From: a virus
Reading direction: 5' to 3' (one strand)
DNA: 29,062 nt
IMG/VR virus record: IMGVR_UViG_3300031963_000697
Location: 1 to 29,062 of that record
This document shows positions 19,977 through 26,519 of this stretch, piece by piece (positions within the stretch are counted from its first letter, which is position 1; each line of letters opens with the position of its first letter). The position numbers and the translations under genes were made by a program. The notes below the pieces were generated by a model. It saw only the letters and a program-made list of their open reading frames with translations. It had not been told where the DNA came from and ran no database searches.

Positions 19977-20207
19977 TTAAATTCTCTTATATTTCTTTGC
20001 GGCACTTTTTACCGACTTTTTGCCCTCGCATCCCCACGCCTTACGGCTTAAATCATTCGGGCATGGTGGGTTTTTACACTTCTTGATTCCGGCTGACCTC
20101 GCACAATAACTGTCACCTTTGGGAGTACCTGGTGCAATGGAGTAACCCTTTGCCCCAAATTTTACGGTCTTGCCGTCTACCTTTGCTTTGAATTTCTTTT
20201 CAGCCAT
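19977..20207 (-). CDS. Small cysteine-containing basic protein (76 aa)
   Basis: The protein is Lys-rich and contains KTVKFGAKGYSIAPGTPKGD, then SYCARSAGIKKCKNPPCPN and a final GCEGKKS, giving four cysteines that could bind zinc or form disulfides. Proteins with a GDSYCARS..I...C....CPN..SRK.W.C outline occur in diverse phages, to my recollection as uncharacterised small proteins. It lies between neck and head genes. Function is unknown; a minor virion component is possible. Confidence 0.72.
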   Translation of the reverse strand: MAEKKFKAKVDGKTVKFGAKGYSIAPGTPKGDSYCARSAGIKKCKNPPCPNDLSRKAWGCEGKKSVKSAAKKYKRI

Positions 20208-20210
20208 GAT

Positions 20211-20678
20211 TTAGCATTTAGGGCATACAATGGTTTCTACATTAGTGAAATCAATTGAGAAGAAATACGTCTCAAAGTTGTGTTCCGTCAGTCCGAAGTA
20301 GGTCTGAGCGATTGACTTTGCGTTGTTATCGCTCCCGGTGTATTTAATCCCTGCAATTGAATTGACCAGAACGGCAAGGTTGAATTCAGCATCCGGCCCT
20401 TTGGCGTTGCCGATCAACTTATAGGATACATTCCGGCTCAGAACGGTCTGGTTGCCTCCCTTCAACTGACCAGTAGGCTCCGATCCAGTCCGAACGTAGA
20501 ACATTACCAGATCATAGTTGTCATTGACTGAGCAGGGCTGATTGTCTTTGACAGATGCATAGTTAGCACCTTCGTTTTCCAAGATGACTTCATGGCCTTC
20601 ACCATAGTTGAGGCATTGATTGCCAAACATGGTGCAGATTTTATCGTTCAGTTTTTGGATGTCGGATTTGATGGTCAT
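20211..20678 (-). CDS. Hypothetical head-tail region protein (155 aa)
   Basis: The N-terminal helix (IKSDIQKLNDKICTMFGNQ) is followed by alternating polar and hydrophobic segments (VMFYVRTGSEPTGQLKGGNQ, FNLAVLVNSIAGIKYTG) and a C-terminal CPKC. The start overlaps the stop of the gp10-like neck gene by four bases. Position and size suit a tail completion or tail terminator protein, but no motif supports a specific assignment. Confidence 0.66.
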   Translation of the reverse strand: MTIKSDIQKLNDKICTMFGNQCLNYGEGHEVILENEGANYASVKDNQPCSVNDNYDLVMFYVRTGSEPTGQLKGGNQTVLSRNVSYKLIGNAKGPDAEFNLAVLVNSIAGIKYTGSDNNAKSIAQTYFGLTEHNFETYFFSIDFTNVETIVCPKC

Positions 20679-21145
20679 TTTGAAAGTAGTTTTTGTGCTG
20701 ACTTGTTAATTGACACGAGGGCTAATTGATTTTCCAATTTACTCGGATCAAAGATAATCCCAAAGTTACCTTCATTCCATTTAGCTTTCTGGAATTCATC
20801 TGGCCCAAGAAAGCCAATACCATAACTATTTGCCCCGGTCGGGCCGGGCTTTAGGTAGTCTAACATTGTGCCACTACTGGTAAAGGTCAAATCAACAATG
20901 GCCGTTTGTCGTTTTTTCTTAGCCCTAAATCGTCCGTATGCCTTTGAGTAAGCACCATATTTCTGAGATGATTTAGTTACCATTTTAGCACCATCCGACC
21001 TTTCACCATCATTTTGAATTCGTCTTAGCATTGCGGCAACCACATCAACACAAGCCGTACGCAGTACCTTGTTGGCATCCGTAGCGTTCTGGAAGTTAGC
21101 CAGTTGTTGAGCCGCAAACGCTTGGAGTGAATTATACTTTGGCAT
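20675..21145 (-). CDS. Neck / virion morphogenesis protein (HK97 gp10-like)
   Basis: The 156-aa protein has an N-terminal helix, a central region MVTKSSQKYGAYSKAYGRFR followed by AKKKRQTAIVDLTFTSSGTM and LDYLKPG. The pattern of basic loop, beta strands and SGTML is typical of HK97 gp10-type head closure or tail completion proteins, which connect the head to the tail. The ATG at 21145 lies in an A-rich leader that diverges from the plus-strand glycan cassette. The family call is moderate. Confidence 0.62.
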   Translation of the reverse strand: MPKYNSLQAFAAQQLANFQNATDANKVLRTACVDVVAAMLRRIQNDGERSDGAKMVTKSSQKYGAYSKAYGRFRAKKKRQTAIVDLTFTSSGTMLDYLKPGPTGANSYGIGFLGPDEFQKAKWNEGNFGIIFDPSKLENQLALVSINKSAQKLLSK

Positions 21146-21162
21146 TTTATTTTATTTTTTTG

Positions 21163-21194
21163 TTGCAAATATGAAATTGATTATTCTATATTTG
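21163..21194 (+). promoter_or_regulatory. Putative promoter of the glycan cassette
   Basis: TATATTTG (21187-21194) fits the -7 consensus. The nearest TTG (21163-21165) is 21 bases away, slightly long. The first gene of the plus-strand cassette begins 27 bases downstream after an A-rich leader. CATATTTG in the opposite direction (21173-21166) may serve the divergent neck gene. Confidence 0.55.
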
Positions 21195-21221
21195 ACCCAA
21201 CAAAATAAAACAAAAAAATTC

Positions 21222-21560
21222 ATGCAAACATCAGCAAATCATTTGGCCGCAATAGCCATATTGTCAAACAGTCAATTTAAGTCTTCACTTTCGTTGAGGA
21301 ATTCCAACCTTCAAAGGATTCAGGAGATCATAAACCTTTATGGGGGCAAGATCACCCTTTCCAAAATCAACGATGACACCCCCGATGTTGGGGTTCTGAT
21401 TTCGTCTTGTTCGGTGATTGGCAACCTTGAACTTTGGGTTCACGTATTTGTGACAAAGTTATCGTTGATGCTTCAGAGGGATATATTAGGAGGCAACCAC
21501 AAGGATTTTGAACCGGGTACAAACCTGACAATTATTGATGACTCCTACTTTGTTTTTTAG
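21222..21560 (+). CDS. Hypothetical protein (112 aa)
   Basis: The ATG at 21222 (MQTSANHLAAIAILSNSQFK) is chosen because an upstream in-frame start at 21171 would precede the promoter's -7 box. The product is mixed alpha/beta with a hydrophobic segment in ELWVHVFVTKLSLML. No membrane protein or enzyme motif is clear. It is the first gene of the plus-strand unit. Function is unknown. Confidence 0.65.
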   Translation: MQTSANHLAAIAILSNSQFKSSLSLRNSNLQRIQEIINLYGGKITLSKINDDTPDVGVLISSCSVIGNLELWVHVFVTKLSLMLQRDILGGNHKDFEPGTNLTIIDDSYFVF

Positions 21561-21562
21561 CA

Positions 21563-21706
21563 ATGTTACCAAATAGAGAAACGAGAAATGAACTGCGAGA
21601 GTCCTACCTTGGACTCTTCAGTTGGCTTATGATCACCATTTGCGTCATTATATTCTTGATTTATGTTGTAGCACCTCAACTATTAAAGCACTATGGATTC
21701 AATTAA
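21563..21706 (+). CDS. Small single-pass membrane protein (47 aa)
   Basis: The frame begins at ATG 21563, two bases after the upstream stop, and ends with TAA at 21704-21706. A charged N-terminus (LPNRETRNELRESYLG) precedes one hydrophobic helix (LMITICVIIFLIYVVAP). The next gene starts inside its last codons. The close spacing supports expression. No function is known. Confidence 0.6.
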   Translation: MLPNRETRNELRESYLGLFSWLMITICVIIFLIYVVAPQLLKHYGFN

Positions 21707-21893
21707 CCAGTACGGGGTTTACTATCCGAAAGGATTCATCCAAGGCGAAAAGGGCCGGATTATCAGTCAGGATTCGCAGGTTGTCGTTCTGGCAATTCAT
21801 CCAGACGGCAATGTTGTGGTATGTCGATTTGGGGATTATCGGGATTCTATTATTACACATCAATCAAATTTATCAAAGTGGAAAGTCAAATAA
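21693..21893 (+). CDS. Small beta-rich hypothetical protein (66 aa)
   Basis: The product (NQYGVYYPKGFIQGEKGRII, then VVVLAIHPDGNVVVCRFGDY) alternates beta strands and turns and has a basic C-terminus. It overlaps the preceding 47-aa gene by 14 bases and the following glycosyltransferase by about 16 bases, consistent with a coupled operon. No family is recognised. Confidence 0.6.
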   Translation: MDSINQYGVYYPKGFIQGEKGRIISQDSQVVVLAIHPDGNVVVCRFGDYRDSIITHQSNLSKWKVK

Positions 21894-22564
21894 CAATAAC
21901 TCTCACGTCCTGTGGTCGGTTTGACCTTTTAGAGAAAACAATTACATCAGTTGCTAAATTTTGGGATGGGCCGCCACCAATTGCATTTTTTATTAATGAA
22001 GATTCTGGATTGCCATTGCCAGTTGAGATTGGAGAGTTTATTGCATGGAAGTGGCCCGATTGCGAATACAAGGAATTTGCAGGATACAAAAATCAGATTG
22101 CGGCAATTGACCGAATGTACAAGGAAGTTGAAACGCCTTATATAATGCATTTAGAATGCGACTGGGAGTTTTTCAAAACTGGATTCGTCCTGAAATCACT
22201 TTCGATTCTGGAAGAAAAGGCTCACATCATGCAAATATGGCTGAGAAGTCCCAATGACCGCAATGGTCACCCGGCAATTGGACAAGTTTTGACCACCGAG
22301 GACGGTGTAAAATATCAAATGATGAAGACGGGTTACAGAGGTGTCTGGAATGGCTTCAGTTTTAATTGTGGTCTACGCAGGTTATCCGATTACCAGAAAC
22401 TTTTTCCGAATGGAATGTACGCTGATGTACATTGGTCACCATCAAACCCATTGCAAGCTGAACAGTTAGTTGGCAAGCAATACTTCAAACATGGATTCAG
22501 GGCCGCAACATTGTTGGAGGGCTTCTGCGTTCACACCGGAATTAACAGACATATTTCAGGATAA
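21878..22564 (+). CDS. Glycosyltransferase (GT-A fold), C-terminus cut by endonuclease insertion
   Basis: The protein has a GT2-like N-terminus ITITLTSCGRFDLLEKTITS and IAFFINEDSGLPLP, typical of nucleotide-sugar binding GT-A enzymes. HLECDWEFF near the middle may supply the metal-binding acidic motif. The best start is the GTG at 21878, because the upstream ATG at 21821 lies deep in the previous gene and adds a poorly matching leader. The frame now stops at 22564, right where the second homing endonuclease and its leader begin. On the far side a 27-codon in-frame-compatible remainder is present (23178-23261). The original gene would have ended ATGA-coupled to the next one. Confidence 0.78.
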   Translation: MESQITITLTSCGRFDLLEKTITSVAKFWDGPPPIAFFINEDSGLPLPVEIGEFIAWKWPDCEYKEFAGYKNQIAAIDRMYKEVETPYIMHLECDWEFFKTGFVLKSLSILEEKAHIMQIWLRSPNDRNGHPAIGQVLTTEDGVKYQMMKTGYRGVWNGFSFNCGLRRLSDYQKLFPNGMYADVHWSPSNPLQAEQLVGKQYFKHGFRAATLLEGFCVHTGINRHISG

Positions 22565-22571
22565 AATTTTG

Positions 22572-22579
22572 TATATTTG
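22572..22579 (+). promoter_or_regulatory. -7 element upstream of homing endonuclease 2
   Basis: TATATTTG matches TAnnTTTG and lies directly before the first strand of the folded leader. No TTG is present at the ideal spacing, so only the -7 half is supported. Confidence 0.48.
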
Positions 22580-22583
22580 TATT

Positions 22584-22675
22584 GCTCGTCCGATATGAAA
22601 ACATTCAAAAACCTTGCCCCTCTTGCATTGCCTATTCCTATTCAGGAGTCGGACGAGCCTTTGCATTTGGGGCAA
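22584..22675 (+). promoter_or_regulatory. Pseudoknot-like leader RNA of homing endonuclease 2
   Basis: A perfect 10-bp helix joins GCTCGTCCGA (22584-22593) to TCGGACGAGC (22649-22658). Inside its 55-base loop, TTGCCCC (22614-22620) is perfectly complementary to GGGGCAA (22669-22675) beyond the helix, giving a pseudoknot. The ATG follows nine bases later after TCTTTTTTT. Compared with the leader of endonuclease 1, the two P1 strands carry swapped sequence (GGACGAG first there, CTCGTCC first here), so pairing is kept while sequence changes. Confidence 0.58.
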
Positions 22676-22684
22676 TCTTTTTTT

Positions 22685-23173
22685 ATGGAAAATAAGGAAG
22701 AAATTTGGAAAAGCGTTGTCGGATATGAGGGGCTTTATGAAGTAAGTTCGTTTGGTAGAATTAGATCAAATTATCGACAAAAACGGATTTTAAGACCTCA
22801 AAAAGGAACAAAATACTATCATGTCAGGTTGAGTAAAGACAAGATAATTTCTATTCATAATCTTCACAGGTTGATTGCTTTAACATTTAAAGAAAATCCT
22901 GAAAATAAAAAAACTGTTAATCACATTGATGGAAATCCTTATAATAATGCTGAATGGAATTTAGAATGGGCAACATACTATGAAAATACCATGCATAAAA
23001 TCAATGTATTAAATTATGGAAGTCGGGCAAATCATCCAAGGGCATTATTGACCGAAAAAGATGTTGCAGAAATTAGAAATACTACATTGTCAAATAATGA
23101 TCTGGCTTTGAAATTTTGTGTTTCAAAAGACTGTATTTACAAAATTAGGCGTAATATTAATTGGAAGTCTTAA
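22685..23173 (+). CDS. HNH homing endonuclease 2 (NUMOD4-HNH)
   Basis: The 162-aa product starts at ATG 22685. Residues 5-25 are the NUMOD4 block (EIWKSVVGYEGLYEVSSFGR). The HNH_3 core follows (IHNLHRLIALTFKENPENKK, then VNHIDGNPYNNAEWNLEWAT). The C-terminus has a short helix-turn-helix (NNDLALKFCVSKDCIYKIRR) for site recognition. It is shorter than endonuclease 1 because it lacks the NUMOD1 region. An in-frame ATG at 22595 would translate through the folded leader and is not preferred. It has inserted into the 3' end of a glycosyltransferase gene. Confidence 0.92.
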   Translation: MENKEEIWKSVVGYEGLYEVSSFGRIRSNYRQKRILRPQKGTKYYHVRLSKDKIISIHNLHRLIALTFKENPENKKTVNHIDGNPYNNAEWNLEWATYYENTMHKINVLNYGSRANHPRALLTEKDVAEIRNTTLSNNDLALKFCVSKDCIYKIRRNINWKS

Positions 23174-23177
23174 CAAC

Positions 23178-23261
23178 TATTCATCCATGTACTCCAGGAT
23201 GTTTACATCTAACTTTCCAGAACATAAAGACTTTTTTGAACAACGAATATTGAAATCATGA
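23178..23261 (+). pseudogene. Detached 3' fragment of the split glycosyltransferase
   Basis: After the endonuclease stop, one frame reads YSSMYSRMFTSNFPEHKDFF and EQRILKS, ending in TGA that overlaps the next ATG (ATGA). Joining TA at 22562-22563 to T at 23180 restores ...GINRHISG-YSSMYSRM... without a stop, adding 27 residues to the glycosyltransferase. ATGA coupling to the following gene matches other junctions in this cassette. Another frame through a shared CAGGAT would give a different tail, so the exact junction is uncertain. Confidence 0.5.
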
Positions 23262-23938
23262 AAATCCTTTATAAGGTCACTTCGAAATCAAGGCCCGACA
23301 ATCTCAAACGAACATTGCTGAACATTCAGACAATGGCAGTCAATCCCGATTACCTGATCTGTTTGACCTTGGATGAAAATGATTATACGGTCAATAATCC
23401 AGAATTCAAAGAATGGATTAATCAGAACTTTTTTATTGAAATGCATTCTTTTTACGGCAAATCAAGAAACAAGATTGATGCGATTAATCGAGATTTAGAA
23501 CATTTCACCCATTGGGATATTCTGGTCAATGTTTCGGATGATCAGGTTTTCACGATTAAAGGATTCGACAAGACCATTGAAGACGCATTCATGTTCAAAG
23601 GTGACACGGATCTGTTTTTGCACTTTCGTGACACGAACCATCATTTGCCCGGCAATGCACTATCAACCCTTTCAATCATTGGACGGGATTACTTCAACCG
23701 GGATGGGTACATTTATCATCCGTCTTATAAGAGTGTCTGGTGCGATAATGAAGCTACTGAGGTCGCAAAGCAACGAGGATGTCACAGGTTCATTTCTGAG
23801 CCTATCTTTGACCATCTGCACCCGGCATACGGTAAGGCTCCGGCCGATCAATTGTCACGGAAAACAGAAAGCCCAAGTCTGCACAAGATTGATCATTCAA
23901 ATTTTATCAAACGTCAAAAACAAGGATTTCCAAAATGA
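23258..23938 (+). CDS. Glycosyltransferase-like protein (226 aa)
   Basis: The N-terminus MKILYKVTSKSRPDNLKRTL resembles the opening of GT2-like GT-A enzymes. ILVNVSDDQVF near residue 90 places an acidic DD motif where the metal and nucleotide-sugar bind. A conserved-looking His/Asp C-terminal part (HPSYKSVWCDNEATEVAKQR) may complete the active site. No signal or membrane segment is present, so it would act in the cytoplasm. It overlaps the FkbM gene by four bases. Donor and acceptor are unknown. Confidence 0.76.
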   Translation: MKILYKVTSKSRPDNLKRTLLNIQTMAVNPDYLICLTLDENDYTVNNPEFKEWINQNFFIEMHSFYGKSRNKIDAINRDLEHFTHWDILVNVSDDQVFTIKGFDKTIEDAFMFKGDTDLFLHFRDTNHHLPGNALSTLSIIGRDYFNRDGYIYHPSYKSVWCDNEATEVAKQRGCHRFISEPIFDHLHPAYGKAPADQLSRKTESPSLHKIDHSNFIKRQKQGFPK

Positions 23939-24552
23939 TATTTTCGCAAAACAACGAGCAGGAAGTTATCCTGGATTACTTCAAGAATCAACCGGAAGGA
24001 TGTTTTCTTGACATTGGGGCCAATGATGGGCAGACTTTATCAAATAGTCGGGCATTGGCCTTGTCTGGTTGGTCTGGCGTATGTGTTGAACCTGCACCTG
24101 ATCCATTCCAGAAACTTGAAACACTTTACGATGGCTCAAAGGTTCTGGTCTTCGAATGTGCAATTGGCAAGGAAAACGGTAAAATGCCTTTTCACATTTC
24201 AGGCAGTCACTTACACAAGGGCGATTCTGGTTTACTATCCACTCTTGAACCGGATGAGATGAAACGATGGCAAGGAACAGAGCAATTTGTCGAATCAGAG
24301 GTTGATGTACTTACATGGCCGTCCTTTTATGCCGGATGTAGTGTTAAGACATTTGATTTCATTTCGATTGATGCTGAAGGTCTGGATTTCTTTATTTTGA
24401 AAGAAATGAACTTGAAAGAAATGGCAACTAAACTGGTTTGTGTTGAATACAATTCAAACAAAATGATGAAATCGGCTTTTCATTCAATTTTTACCCACTT
24501 CGGGATGAGACCAATTCACACCAACTTTGAGAACCTGATTTATGGATTGTAA
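23935..24552 (+). CDS. FkbM-family methyltransferase
   Basis: The 205-aa protein contains the SAM-binding motif FLDIGANDGQTLSNSRAL (residues about 22-38), then WSGVCVEPAPDPFQKLETLY, and the late motif FDFISIDAEGLDFFILKEM near 140-158. All three are characteristic of FkbM-type enzymes, which O-methylate sugars or small molecules. In this setting it probably methylates a glycan made by the adjacent transferases. The start overlaps the previous stop by four bases and the stop overlaps the next start by eleven. Confidence 0.9.
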   Translation: MIFSQNNEQEVILDYFKNQPEGCFLDIGANDGQTLSNSRALALSGWSGVCVEPAPDPFQKLETLYDGSKVLVFECAIGKENGKMPFHISGSHLHKGDSGLLSTLEPDEMKRWQGTEQFVESEVDVLTWPSFYAGCSVKTFDFISIDAEGLDFFILKEMNLKEMATKLVCVEYNSNKMMKSAFHSIFTHFGMRPIHTNFENLIYGL

Positions 24553-25138
24553 ATTATCAATCCTTATTCCGTCCACTATTGACCGAAAACGAATGACGGA
24601 TTTACTGGTTGAAAATGTCCAGAATCAGATTAATGATTTGGGCGTTGCTGATCAGGTTGAAATTATTGTGGACATGGACAACAAAGAAGTCTCAATAGGC
24701 TTTAAACGCCAGAGGATGCACGTAAAAGCCAAAGGTGAATATGTTGTGTCAATTGATTCAGATGATGCGGTAATGACCGATTATCTGACTGAAATATGGA
24801 GAGGAATAAAAGAACAACCAGACTGCATAACCTTTGAGATTTCTTGTTCTGGAACCAAAGGTAAAAGGGCCAATGTTAGCAATAATTACCCCGATTGGAT
24901 GGATGGTATAGATGGTTATGATTACGTCAGAACACCTTATCACAAAGTACCAATCAAGCGTTCTATTGCTTTGCAAATTGGGTTTATTGACCTGAGATAC
25001 GGTGAAGATTATGACTTTTCAAAAAGGCTCAAAAAGTCTGGATTAATCAAAACAGAATACCACATTTGCAAACCATTGTATCATTATCAATATCGAAACG
25101 CACCTTTCAGAGTAAAGTATGGATTTGACCGAAAATAA
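24542..25138 (+). CDS. Glycosyltransferase family 2-like (198 aa)
   Basis: KLSILIPSTIDRKRMTDLLV at the N-terminus and YVVSIDSDDAVMTDYL near residue 80 are the two hallmark GT2 segments; the IDSDDA acidic motif binds the metal and nucleotide sugar. A later ...GFIDLRYGEDYDFSKRL segment carries the ED pair common near the catalytic base region of GT2. It lacks any transmembrane region. It overlaps its neighbours by 11 and 20 bases within the cassette. The substrate is unknown. Confidence 0.87.
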   Translation: MDCKLSILIPSTIDRKRMTDLLVENVQNQINDLGVADQVEIIVDMDNKEVSIGFKRQRMHVKAKGEYVVSIDSDDAVMTDYLTEIWRGIKEQPDCITFEISCSGTKGKRANVSNNYPDWMDGIDGYDYVRTPYHKVPIKRSIALQIGFIDLRYGEDYDFSKRLKKSGLIKTEYHICKPLYHYQYRNAPFRVKYGFDRK

Positions 25139-25799
25139 GCCCGTTATTATTAACGCTTGTGTTGGTGGTGGTTGGTATGGGGCCGGAACTGATAGGCTAG
25201 TCAGAAGCTTGAATCAAGTTGGTTGGGCCGGAACTATTTTGACTTGGAAAAACCAATGGCCTAATGATGAATTCCCGAAGGATTCAAATTATCATGTCAA
25301 GTGTTCGGCATTCATGGAAGCAATTAACCAAGGGTTCACTCACATCCTTTGGTGTGATTCGTCTGTTTGGGCTTTGAATGATCCAATGACGATTTTTGAC
25401 ATCATTGATGAGCAAGGTTTTTTCTTTTGGTCATCTGGTTACAATTGCGCTCAGACTTGTAATGATTTTAGCTTAGAGTACTTCAAGCTAAATCGTAATA
25501 AAGTAGAAAGTTGGCCTGATCTTGCAACTGGAATCTTTGGCGTAAATCTTCAAAACGCAAAAGGTAGAGAGTTTATTCATAGATGGATGAAGGCTTGTCA
25601 TGATGGGGTGTTCAGAGGTTCAAGAAACCATGATAATCAAAGTTCCGACCCTAGGTTTCTTTTTCACCGTCAGGATCAATCAGCCGCTTCTTTACTGGCA
25701 TCCATTCTTGAAATGCCTCCAATGGATCAAAATTCACTTTTAGGTTATTATCGCAAGGATATGCCAGATTCATGGGTATTTACTTTAAGAGGAATATGA
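25119..25799 (+). CDS. Putative nucleotide-sugar transferase (226 aa)
   Basis: The sequence has VIINACVGGGWYGAGTDRLV at the start and HILWCDSSVWALNDP near residue 87, an Asp-x-Ser/acidic motif resembling GT-A sugar transferases. A later RQDQSAASLLASILEM segment is similar to the DQ.ALN..L block of such enzymes. Aromatic residues are abundant. It couples to the next gene by an ATGA overlap. The exact family is not certain; a galactosyltransferase-like or DUF6492-like protein is the best fit. Confidence 0.68.
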   Translation: MDLTENKPVIINACVGGGWYGAGTDRLVRSLNQVGWAGTILTWKNQWPNDEFPKDSNYHVKCSAFMEAINQGFTHILWCDSSVWALNDPMTIFDIIDEQGFFFWSSGYNCAQTCNDFSLEYFKLNRNKVESWPDLATGIFGVNLQNAKGREFIHRWMKACHDGVFRGSRNHDNQSSDPRFLFHRQDQSAASLLASILEMPPMDQNSLLGYYRKDMPDSWVFTLRGI

Positions 25800-26461
25800 A
25801 ATTGATAATTCAATCAAAAGATACTCCCCATTACCGTTCACATGGATTTGGGGCTTTAATGAATAAGGCATTGCGCCTTTGTTGGTTGCACTTTGAGCAA
25901 TATGGCAACTGGAATATTGAGTTTCAGGATTATCAATTGGAAGACCTTTTTACAAACCCTGCATTTGGAGAATCAGAATTTTATGTAAAGGATTTGATTT
26001 GGGATGGTGATGGTCCAAAAGATATTGATAAAAACAGATTAGCTTTTGAGAGTTGTTTTAGAGATAGATGCCTACTACCAAATACAATGGGCGTTTATGA
26101 TTGGATAGGCGTTCATGCCAGAGGAACCGACAAAGCGACCGAATGCGAATTGGTCAGTATTAAAACTATTTGCCAACATATTAATAAATTTAACGATAGA
26201 ATATTTTTGGCAACTGAAGACCAAAATCGGTTTTTAAAATTAAAAGCGATTTATGGTAAGCAAATTGTTTCATCTTTTCCAACTAATTTAAGTCATCATG
26301 TAGTTGGGGAAAAAAGATTAAAAATAAATAAAGACGCATACGTTGATGCTAGAATTCTATCTCAGTCTAAAGTATTTCTTGCGTGTAATTCAAACCTTTC
26401 AGAACTTGCCAAGGCAATGAGGCATCCAGATTTACCAATAATTGATATGCAAATCCTTTAG
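25796..26461 (+). CDS. Putative fucosyltransferase-like protein (221 aa)
   Basis: Starting at ATG 25796 (ATGA overlap), the product contains YDWIGVHARGTDKATECELV near residue 102, similar to the HxRxGTDK signature that binds the GDP-sugar in NodZ/FUT8-type fucosyltransferases. FLATEDQNRFLKLK and SQSKVFLACNSNLSELAKAM follow in the expected order. The family is GT-B-like with a C-terminal donor site; here the N-terminal part is short. It is the last gene of the plus-strand cassette and is followed by a strong terminator. Donor GDP-fucose is inferred, not shown. Confidence 0.72.
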   Translation: MKLIIQSKDTPHYRSHGFGALMNKALRLCWLHFEQYGNWNIEFQDYQLEDLFTNPAFGESEFYVKDLIWDGDGPKDIDKNRLAFESCFRDRCLLPNTMGVYDWIGVHARGTDKATECELVSIKTICQHINKFNDRIFLATEDQNRFLKLKAIYGKQIVSSFPTNLSHHVVGEKRLKINKDAYVDARILSQSKVFLACNSNLSELAKAMRHPDLPIIDMQIL

Positions 26462-26493
26462 TTAAAATGTAAAAAGATAAAAGTGCTGAAAGG

Positions 26494-26519
26494 CCGGACT
26501 ACTTTAGTCCGGTTTTTTT
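26494..26519 (+). terminator. Strong terminator of the glycan cassette
   Basis: CCGGACTA (26494-26501) pairs perfectly with TAGTCCGG (26505-26512) across CTT, followed by seven T (26513-26519). It separates the plus-strand cassette from the convergent head gene that ends at 26518. Confidence 0.92.

Noticed and set aside
22564-23180. Group I intron carrying the second endonuclease
   Set aside because: No group I core helices or conserved terminal G at the junction were seen, and only about 120 non-coding bases exist. A free-standing insertion fits better.
23174-23261. Alternative 3' frame of the split glycosyltransferase through the shared CAGGAT
   Set aside because: It gives GCLHLTFQNIKTFLNNEY and stops five bases before the next gene. 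The YSSMYSRM frame with ATGA coupling fits the cassette better, although both remain possible.
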